Shown one piece after another: positions 55,578-64,000 of a DNA stretch of 64,000 nt. The notes beneath the pieces were generated by a model. It was not told the origin of the DNA. It did no database searches and saw only the letters and a list, made by a program, of their open reading frames with translations. The DNA is from Galeruca laticollis (taxonomy: Eukaryota; Arthropoda; Insecta; Coleoptera; Chrysomelidae), in the NCBI GenBank assembly GCA_963921935.1, contig OY998180.1:83325139-83389138 (forward strand), given 5' to 3'. The translations under genes were made by a program, and so were the position numbers. Numbering within the stretch: the first letter of the stretch is position 1; each line of letters starts with the position of its first letter.

Positions 55578-56104
55578 AACTATAACCCAATAACGACAGT
55601 TTTGGGATGAAACAGTTCCATTTGTCGTGAACGTTGATCAGAAAATAAAATATTGTAGTGAAAGCAGAGGTCATTCAAAAGCTTTTCACCAACCATTCCA
55701 CAAAAGTTAAGCCTCGTATTATCATCACAATCTTGTAAAGAAAAAATTTCGGTTTGAATGGATACATTTTGTTTAGCTTGAATATTTTCTGTAAGTGACC
55801 TCTTGTTAAAACCAGCTTCTGCTGCTCTTTTTCGTAAAATCAAGTTGGGATTTTTCCATACTGAATGCATAGCTGGAACAGTAGCTGCATCATCGTCCTC
55901 ATTATACATATTTTTCGATTTCTTTCTGGCTTGAACAGATCCTGTCTCATCGAATCCCTTTATTAATTTTTTCAATCTACATATGTACGATACACCTATA
56001 ATATCATAGCACTGTACAAGATATATTTTTTGTTGGAGAAATAGTGTTGTTGAAAAAGAATGACACCGAAGTTGACAGTTACCTAGGAACACCGCAAAAG
56101 TCAC
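55578..56104 (-). pseudogene. Mariner transposase, N-terminal half
   Basis: LQQKIYLVQC and LIKGFDETGSVQARKKSKN form the first part, then AMHSVWKNPNLILRKRAAEA, the second helix-turn-helix, and NTRLNFCGMVGEKLLND with YNILFSDQ, where the DDE motif's first Asp is kept. It ends at the inserted element. ORF length 174 codons. Confidence 0.8.
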
Positions 56105-56169
56105 TCACTAGATTTTAATTATAATTCCGAACTTAGTGCAAAAATTCATAGGGTTTACATAAAATTTAA

Positions 56170-57250
56170 TATAAAATGAAGCAGGTTTTAAAAAACTTGA
56201 ATTTGATATCCTTTTATGGGGTGTTTGAACAGGCAGGACTTTTTATAAAGAACAACATTTTTCGCTAAAAATGAAAATAAAAATGTTTTTCCTATTGGGC
56301 ACCCCTCGGGGTACCCCATCGGTAGACATACTGTATACATTCACAGGATTTTTCCTGATCTTGTGAATTGAAGATTCTCCAGAAATGTAATTAAGAAAAA
56401 GAAAGAAGTCATGTCCAAAGTAAACACATTTTTTGGGACATCTCAAGAAACGAAACCAAATATTGTTGCTGAAATGCACACTGTGGGGTAAGTAGCAAAA
56501 TAAACGAGGCTACAGAACTTTGGGTAAAATAAAATAATCGTCAATATTCGAAACCTGAAGAAGATCTTATTTTCAAGATTGTTTTTCCCGTGGGTATTCC
56601 CAATGATTTACAATTTTTTTACATAATTATGCCTCTGAGAATATAAAATTTCAAATGTTCAAAATACGAGGATAATAGTTATTTGAAAAATATTTGTGTT
56701 ATGATACGTCATTGTCTATTACAACACAAAGTATAAGGTTACTATATTTTTTATGTATTTTATAGTCAAAATTGAATATGATACGCTCTGTATATATGCA
56801 CCATATCATACGCCAGTTACAAGAAAACTACCTTAAAGTTCTTTGCATTATGCTCGAGGCTTGTCAAGGTGGCAATGGAGCAAGAGAGAACAACTTTTAC
56901 TTTCATTTGTCTCAAATACAGGTTCGGCTATAATTATGATCCGCTAAGTATTTACTAAGACCACAACCATTTACCTAATTTACATTATATGTAGATACCA
57001 TGAATAGGCTTATTACAAATACCTTAATACCAATCGCTTGCCATTGGTGACATCATAGTACAACAGGTGAAACTATGATAATTTATTCGATTTCAATTCT
57101 AGATTAGTTTAAAATTATTCCGTTTAATAAAGTGTAACATTATTCTAATAGCAAAAATACTTATGTTAAAAGTGGGAAAGTGGTAGCTATAATTTCGGGA
57201 ATCGTATTACTAAAGAAATAAACGGTTTTAAAGATTAATACTAATTTTTC
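56170..57250. other. No recognisable gene
   Basis: AT-rich. One short GC-rich imperfect palindrome near 56300 (GGGCACCCCTCGGGGTACCCC). No supported ORF. Confidence 0.55.
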
Positions 57251-57254
57251 CGCA

Positions 57255-59160
57255 CTCTGAAGGCTATATCGTGCTAACAAAGCGAAATTTCTCCAAAAAT
57301 GACCAAACATGTAGTATATCTGGATCTATAGGACTCATTGTACTGGCTCTTGTGAGCTGAAAATCAACAGGGTTCATCTGTGAGACACCCTGAACAATAT
57401 CCACTCATAAAATTGGTCATTTGTATACACTCCGGAGGCTGTATGGTGCTAGCAAACCGAAATTTGTCAAAAAATTACCAAAATGTGGTACTTTAGGTAC
57501 CATAGCACCCGTTGTACTGGTAAATTCAATAGGGTTCATCTGTGAGATACCCTGAACAATAACCAATCATAAAATTGGTCACTTGTATCCACCCCGAGGC
57601 TGTATCGTGCTAACAAGAAAAAGTGGCGGAAGACAACGACGACGACATACGCATAGGAATTTTTTTCTTTTCCTAAAAACCCGTCTTCCGTGTGTTCTCA
57701 TTGAAAAACATAAAAATAACTAAAAAACAAAGAGGAGTTTAACCTTTTTTTGAGGTCACCATTACTTTTCTCGCATCGTAGATAGGTTTGGCCAAAAAGT
57801 AAAAATATGTTGATTTCTGTGGGTATCTTTACAAGTGGAGATCAAGGAGAAATAAATGGTTTTAAAGATTAAAACTAAGTTTTCCGCATATATAATACGC
57901 CCTGAACAATATCCTACCATGAAATTGGTAATTTGTATAGACTTCGGGGGCTGTATCGTGCTAACGAACCGAAATTTCTCCAAAAATGACCAAAAATGTA
58001 GTATATCTGGATTTATAGGACACGTTGTACTGGCTCTTGTGAGCTGAAAATCAACAGGGTTCATCTGTGAGACGCCCTGAACAATATCCAATATAAAATT
58101 GGTAATTTGTATACACTCCGGAGGCTGTATCGTGCTAGCAAACCGAAATTTGTCAAAAAATGACCAAAATGTGGTACATCAGGTACCATAGCACCCGTTG
58201 TACTGGCTCTGATAAGCTGAAAATCAATAGGGTTCATCTGTGAGATACCCTGAACAATAACCAATCATAAAATTAGTCACTTGTATCCACCCCGAGGCTG
58301 TACCGTGCTAACAAGAAAAAGTGGCGAACGACAACGACGACGATATACACATAAGATTTTTTTTCATTTTCTAAAAACCCGTCTTCCGTGTGTTCTCATT
58401 GAAAAACATAAAAATAACTCAAAAAAATGAAGGATTTAAACTTTTTTTGAGGTCACCAATACTTTTCTCGCATCGTAGATAGGTTTGGCGGAAAAGTAAA
58501 AATATGTTGATTTCTGTGGGTATCTTTACAAGTGGAAATCAAGGAGAAATAAATGGTTTTAAATATTAAAACTAAGTTTTCCGCATATATAACACGCCCT
58601 GAACAATATCCTACCATAAAATTGGTCATTTGTATAGACTTCGGGGGCTGTATCGTGCTAACGAACCGAAATTTCTCCAAAAATGACCAAAAATGTAGTA
58701 TATCTGGATTTATAGGACACGTTGTACTGGCTCTGGTGAGCTGAAAATCAATAGAGTTCATCTGTCAGACACCATGAACAATATCCAATCATAAAATTGG
58801 TCACTTGTATACACTCCGGAGGCTGTATCGTGCTAATAACCCGAAATTTCTGCAAAAATGACCAAAAATATCTAGATTTATAGGACCCGTTGTACTGGCA
58901 CTGGTTGGACTGAAAATCAATAGGGTTCATATATGAGACGTGCTGAACAATATCCAATCATAAGATTGTTCACTTGTTTACACTCCGGAGGCTGTTTTGT
59001 GCTAACAAGATATGTTACAAAAAGTGGCCGAAAACAACGACGATATACACACAGGAATTTTTTTTCCAAAAATTCCAACTTTTTTGGGGTAAACCAATAC
59101 TTTTCTCGCATCGTAGATAGAGTTGGCGGAAAAGTAGCTAATGAGTATCCAATTGACGAC
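57255..59160. repeat. Satellite with ~170-bp units and ~697-bp higher-order repeat
   Basis: GGCTGTATCGTGCTAAC recurs at about 57264, 57434, 57598, 57949, 58123, 58297, 58647, 58821 and 58991. Three units of 164-174 bp are followed by a ~180-bp linker with CGTCTTCCGTGTGTTCTC and ACTTTTCTCGCATCGTAG, and the whole set repeats at about 697 bp, two full copies and a partial third. The ORFs inside are repeat-phase artefacts. Confidence 0.88.
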
Positions 59161-61030
59161 AAAATCTTAATCTTACAATACCTTGATCTCTCCAAACAAA
59201 AAGTCTTTCGAATAGATATCAAATATTAATTATTGGACACACAAATTCGAAATTCCGCGCAACCCAGATCTGAATGGAAAAATGTATTGGTATAATTTTC
59301 ATCTTTGCATCCTATAGTCTTTCGTTGCATTCAAATGTGTCAATAAATTTCGAGAAATACTACAGCACTTACTAACGCTCATTTAAGAAATCTTAGATAG
59401 GTTTTGAGATGTAAGGCCTTCTTATCTTGCACTAATTTTATGCTACTTCAAAACTAGATTGTTTGAGGCATCCTGCTCATAAACCCCAGAGGTTCGTGCT
59501 AAAATCTGTACCTATTAATTGTGTGAATCGGAGAAATAAATTGAAGATAATAAAACATTAATTATCTCATATGTTTCTGAATATTTTCGAGGCGTGACAG
59601 ATATACATTTATTTTATGAAATAGTATCTAAATTCATTTATAACGCGAGGAGTAAAGTATCTGCAAATTTCACTTGTTTAGTTCTTTTATTTTTATATAA
59701 AACGCGTTCATCATTAACGGTTATAGTTTTATGTAGGTATCTGACTGTTTTCATTGAGTTATGTATGATATCTATAAACAATGGACATTGTTTATTTATG
59801 ATTTCTGCATATTAATTCATCAATATCTATTCGGAAACCACGAATATCTTTGCTACCGGACGTATTTCCTGTCAAACCAATTTTTTTAGCTTTCTTAGAA
59901 TTGTTCGTAAAATAAATATAATATGATAGTACTTGTAAGATTGGAAGTGACGAGACTTTTCAATCTGTATGCACGTAGGAATGTGTATTGTTTCTAACTT
60001 CAAAATTTCTAGAAAAATAATAAACAGTCGTAAATGTTGAATGCAAATGTAATTCTGTCATTCTCTTGATAACATATGTGTCGAAATCACTATCAATTTA
60101 TAATAATCACATTTTCTTCAAGTGAATTATCCAGAAGCAATTAGTTTAAATCAAGAATATATCAAATATATTCCACAAAGTGAATTGTTCTAACTTCCAC
60201 GGTTTAATAAATAATTTTTTCTACACCCGTGTTATAACAATGCACTTATATGCCCATAATCCGTTTCATAATGATACCCATTACGATACAGATTTTTAAT
60301 CAATAGAAACCTCAGATTAACAAATAAAATAGATATGTTTGTTTTGATTTTTTCCTGCCCCAAACATTGAGTCACATTCTAAGCTCACTTCCACTGCTTT
60401 GCCATATTTACAAATCCTCTTTAGTTGCGGGAAAAAAGAAATTAGAAGTTTAATTGAAAATTTGTTAAAAAGTTATGCAAATAAAAAAAGTCATACTAAT
60501 TTCTACATTTGAGTCGCTGTTTTTAAAATTAATTAATTATACTTGAGTTTTATTTAACAAAGGCGTATTCTTATATAAATTTTAAACAAGTATTTGTTGT
60601 ATCCTTAGATACCTTTATGGTTATAACTAAAAGTGGCAACATTGCTCAAAATTTCAGTACCTGTTAATGTGTCAACAGTAATATATTTAGTAGTTTTGTC
60701 ATTGTTTAATTACCGTATAATGAGAGATGCAAATATCGTCAGACTGTGATCGACGACCATTTTAAATACGCCGTAGTATGGTAGTAAATAATGTCCAACG
60801 TGGTTTGTTTATACGAGCGCCATTACTACTAGAGAGTAAGCATTTAGTTCTTTCATTTTGATGAGTTTTTCAAGACTTTTTAGTGTGAAAATAAGCTTTT
60901 AAGTTAATTTATTTAATGTTTTTGGATTATCATGGTTCGTCGGTGCCAAGTTTGTCAGAAAAACAGCCGAAATTAGCATTTTGCCATGTATCAACAATAC
61001 CATCCCCACTTATTGTAATTCATTTATTAG
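59161..61030. other. No firm gene; one weak THAP-like start
   Basis: AT-rich. At 60932 (+) an ATG begins MVRRCQVCQKNSRN, reminiscent of a THAP start, but a stop follows at once and no HxFP-like motif is in frame. No repeats of note. Confidence 0.4.
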
Positions 61031-61595
61031 GCGATTTCGTCCTGCTTTGGTTGTTGGGACTATGGTTAACCAAATGGTAGGTCCTATGTCACCGGTATGA
61101 CGTAAAGTACCAATTACAGGTGAAATCATTTGGTTCTCAATTGGTACAGCTGATTGATGAAATTTACATTTACGTTTTGTGTTGCGATCGGAAAAGTCGT
61201 TTATTGAGTTTTACTATATTTTCTTGGAGTTTTGAGTTAAATATATATAGCAAAAACCCAACAAAAGCTTCTTGCCATTTATAATAAAATCAACAGATTC
61301 CATTATTACTAGACAAAAAAAAGAAAAAACAAACAAAACTTAAGGAATTTTAGAATGTTGGCCAAAAATTCAATTCGTTTCAACGACTTTGTTTACAAAT
61401 AAAAAGCAAGACAAAACTACTTTAGATAAGGATAGAAAGCTACCAATTTCAGTAACCGTGCTGCAGATCTCGGTATGTGATTTGACAGTTCAAAAAGGGT
61501 ACCAAAGTTAGCTTGACGTCATCGTTTTTCGAAACGAAATCGATTGGTATGTATTTGACAGACCAAAGTGGGGTACCAAAGCGGGACGAAATCTC
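61031..61595. mobile_element. MITE with GMGATTTCGTCC termini
   Basis: GCGATTTCGTCCTGCTTTGG at 61031 and CCAAAGCGGGACGAAATCTC ending 61595 are inverted repeats with two mismatches. Inside, GGTACCAAAG and GGTACC-like words recur and there is no ORF. Target duplication not evident. Confidence 0.7.
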
Positions 61596-62344
61596 TGATT
61601 ATTTCATTACTGGCGCTTAGAATTGTTGACCGCAAAAATAAACGTGTTTATGAATGAATAGTCCTCTCTATGTTTATTATTACCCTAAGATAGAGACCCA
61701 TAATTTTTCAATCAAACAGGCTGTGCATTTGACGTTTATCCTAGGTTCCTATGTAATTATTTTAGATGTCAAAATCAGTATGTATTAAATTTTCGTAGAT
61801 ACCTAACTAAACTTCGATATTTATCAGCGATATCGAAGAATTACCATCGACTCATCCACACATATCGGAGAAAGCAGAAAATGCAGTTCAAAATATTTTG
61901 CCCCAAAAATCTAAGAAAGTGTACGAAAAACTTTATCAACGGTTTATGGACTAGAGAAATACAAATAAGATTTCGACATTCTCCGAAAATGTTTTAATTG
62001 CTTATTTTCAAGAATTGATGGAAACTATGAAATCATCTAGTACATGGACACATTATTCAATAATAAAAACGTTGGTAAATATAAACCATAATACAGACAT
62101 TTCTAAATATAAGAAACTACAAGCTTTATTAAAGCGAAAGCCCGAAGGATATGTTGGAAAAAAAGCAAAAATATTTTCACCTGAACCAATAAAAAAGGTT
62201 ATCTACGAAGCACCCGATGAAAGGTTTTTATTTTTAAAAGTATCTATCTAACATTGCATTTTTAAAAAAATTTCATGATTACATTTTCCATTCGACCCAT
62301 GCATGATAGGTATATTTGATTAATTTCGAGCAAATTCATAAACC

Positions 62345-62440
62345 GAACTCGTGGCTGAGAGGGTTAAGGTGCTCTATTTGGACTAGACTAGAGTATGAGT
62401 TCCGGGTTCGAAACCAGTCTAGGTTATCTCGCTTTTTTTC
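62345..62440 (+). other. tRNA-Leu/Ser-like sequence in the Crypton intron
   Basis: GTGGCTGAGAGGGTTAAGG matches the A-box region of class II tRNAs, GGTTCGAAACC is a B box, and a run of T at 62434 could end Pol III transcription. Acceptor-arm pairing is absent, so it is a tRNA pseudogene or SINE head. It differs from the tRNA-like sequences in the palindrome. Confidence 0.6.
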
Positions 62441-62777
62441 TTCTCTTTATTTATTGTTGTTATTTGTTTTTAGGTAGCAATGATTTTTGGAATAATGGGA
62501 GCATGTCGAAGGCATGAACTACATGACCTAAAATATGAAAATGTCAAAGATAACTAAAACGAAAGTACAACGAACATTTACAATTACCGGCGAATACTAC
62601 GAAATTAGTAAAAAATATATGAATCTACGGCCTAAAATTTGCCCCACCCCATCTTTTTTCGTTAATTAGGTATCACCAAATTTATTAATACCAACGTTTT
62701 GAGTTGTGCATTTTCCATTTAAATACCTATAGGGAAGAAAATAGCTACATATTTAAATCTGCCTGATCCGAATTTAT

Positions 62778-63533
62778 ACAGGGTGGCGCATTAGAAACAG
62801 TCCACCTCAAATATTGTTGGCGGGGGAGTTTTTTGCGGCAAACCCCGAGACACGTCGATTTTGTTTTCGAGGGGGACAACTTTTGATAGTCAACTTATGG
62901 TTGTACGGTAATCCCACTAAAAGGAGTGACCACCCCTTCTAAAATCTTTAATGGCATGGGGGGTCGAGAGGCACATAATTTGAAAGGTATTTGGATTCTC
63001 TTTAAAGACATGCTAACGTTTTCGTGTTAAGTGTTAAAATTAATGACAAAAACCAGCTGGAAGTGTGAGTGGAAGAAATAAAAAAAAAGTTGTCAGAAAA
63101 GTTTTAATCAAAGTAAGTGTTCAAATTGTGATCCGTTTACTTCCAAACATTAATACAACCTTTGTTCAACACTGTTCTGAACATTTTGTAGCATAACAGG
63201 AGTTATTTCCCCACATGCCACAGTTGTCCGATTTCTTTAACGGAGATTTCAATCTGGTTTTTGTCATTGATTTTAACACTGAACACAAAGATGTTAGCAT
63301 GTCTTTAAAGAGAATCGAAATACCTTTCAAATTATGTGCCACTCGACCCCCCATGCCATTAAAGATTCTCAAAGGGGTAGTCACCCCTTTTAGGGGGATG
63401 ACCGTACAACCATAAGTTAACTATCAAAAGTTGTCCCCCTCTAAACCAAAATCGACGTGTCTCGGGGTTTGCCGCAAAAACCTCCCCCGCCAACAATATT
63501 TGAGGTGGACTGTTTCTAATGCGCCACCCTGTA
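62778..63533. mobile_element. Mariner-derived MITE with ~245-bp inverted repeats
   Basis: TACAGGGTGGCGCATTAG and its complement end the element, with TA on each side (62776-62777, 63534-63535). The inverted repeats run about 245 bp with small differences. The core at 63110-63225 on the minus strand still reads VMLQNVQNSVEQRLY and CLEVNGSQFEHLL, the extreme C-terminus of a mariner transposase. It has inserted in the Crypton just before the HxxR motif. Confidence 0.85.
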
Positions 63534-63825
63534 TACAGGACATTGTTTTCGTAGGACATCTGCAACCGTATTAGTAGATGCCGGTGGTGATATTACTACA
63601 TTGAAACGCCATGGAGGATGGAAATCCAATTCAGTGGCAGAAGGCTACATTGAAAATTCGGTTCAGAATAAAATCATCATTTCCAATAAAATATTGAACT
63701 CTATTGAGACTAGCAATAATGAAATAAATGTAAATATTCCTTCCACTTCCAGATCAGTGGGACCTGGAATAAACTTTTCAAGCTGCACAATAAATAATCT
63801 TAATATTTTTAAGAAATCAGATTAA

Positions 63826-64000
63826 TTACAATTATTATATGTAGAATATAAATACAAATAAAATGTTTATAATTTTCTTGTATCTATGGCAATACCAATA
63901 CCCGAGGTATTAATTACAATTTTGTAGATTTTTTTATAGAAATACGAATAATTACTGTTACCTATTGTGTTCAATAAAAATATAAAATTTATGGTTTTTG
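63826..64000. other. AT-rich tail
   Basis: No feature beyond AATAAA-like words at 63856 and 63972 that could serve the Crypton gene. Confidence 0.5.

Larger units (their letters stand above)
49556..56165 (-). mobile_element. Mariner-like relic split by a 5.2-kb insertion
   Basis: Transposase N-terminal half (55580-56104) and C-terminal half (49918-50407), both on the minus strand, lie either side of the PIN-gene element. CGGTGTTCCTAGGTAACTG occurs in inverted orientation near 49635 and near 56087, with similarity extending about 100 bp, so these are the element's own inverted ends. Next to the left end a second transposase N-terminus lies on the plus strand. The exact outer boundaries are not clear. 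Confidence 0.7.
61814..63825 (+). pseudogene. Crypton-type tyrosine recombinase, spliced and broken
   Basis: Exon 1 (about 61814-62239) gives the core-binding domain: ELPSTHPHISEKAENAV, a TAG near 61951, SENVLIAYFQELMETMKSS, YSIIKTLVNINHNTDISKY and APDERFLFLK. The intron 62240-62473 (GTATCT...TTTTTAG) joins in phase to VAMIFGIMGACRRHELHDL, which holds the first catalytic Arg. Frame breaks follow near 62560 (RTFTITGEYYEISKKY, then IGKKIATYLNLPDPN). After a mariner MITE come GHCFRRTSATVLVDAGGD (HxxR motif) and LKRHGGWKSNSVAEGYI, with the Tyr nucleophile in GYI, and a Ser/Asn-rich tail to the stop at 63825. Cryptons integrate by site-specific recombination and lack terminal repeats. Confidence 0.82.

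Noticed and set aside
57762..58761. Minus-strand ORFs of 60-110 codons that repeat almost identically
   Set aside because: They follow the satellite period, start at different points, and have no domain; open frames are a by-product of the repeat.
60932..60980. Second THAP exon (MVRRCQVCQ)
   Set aside because: A stop follows within 15 codons and the conserved His/Phe-Pro region is not in frame.

Overview
This window looks like nuclear DNA of an arthropod, most likely an insect. It is AT-rich, its genes carry GT-AG introns, and it is packed with transposon families common in insects: hAT, mariner/Tc1, pogo, P/THAP, Crypton, Pao/BEL, copia, RTE-type and Jockey-like LINEs, MITEs and satellites. 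The insect order cannot be fixed from the sequence. There is no bacterial-style gene organisation and no CRISPR array.

Layout. 1-770: a copia fragment cut by a MITE. 802-4271: a complete, recent-looking hAT element with a clean spliced transposase and an exact 8-bp target duplication. 4907-10191: an older Tc1/mariner-type element, recognised by its ends, that now holds a 2.3-kb mariner with ~450-bp terminal repeats, a Jockey-like LINE scrap and a Tc1 transposase scrap. 11.3-12.9 kb: a host-like exon, a THAP-type first exon and a MITE. 15.0-29.4 kb: the most striking feature, a ~14-kb near-perfect palindrome. Its arms carry an outer GC-rich terminal repeat, a tRNA-like sequence, unrecognised ORFs, short repeats of the form CAGGGTGT and long arrays of a ~245-bp satellite, meeting at a small hairpin near 22236. 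It resembles a foldback element but I cannot assign it to a known family. 30.5-37.6 kb: a young LTR element with 1.56-kb LTRs that carries only gag-like and coiled-coil coding sequence and no polymerase. 37.9-44.1 kb: a defective Pao/BEL element on the minus strand, split by a 5'-truncated LINE. 44.4-45.9 kb: a decayed LINE. 46.9-49.1 kb: a pogo-like element. 49.5-56.2 kb: a mariner relic into which a 5.2-kb terminal-inverted-repeat element with a PIN-like protein gene has inserted, itself carrying a DDE transposase, a P-element fragment and a LINE fragment. 57.2-59.2 kb: a satellite with a higher-order period near 697 bp. 61.0-63.8 kb: a MITE and a Crypton tyrosine-recombinase pseudogene with an intron and a nested mariner MITE.

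How it fits together. Two minus-strand exons, 49163-49206 and 11352-11473, have good splice sites and join in phase. The joined reading begins with a strong signal peptide followed by a threonine-rich stretch. If real, ~37.7 kb of this window, including the palindrome, is one intron of a host gene for a secreted or membrane protein. Nesting gives relative ages: the palindrome predates the 1.3-kb insertion in its left arm and the 1.19-kb duplication in its right arm; the LTR element and the hAT are the youngest-looking insertions.
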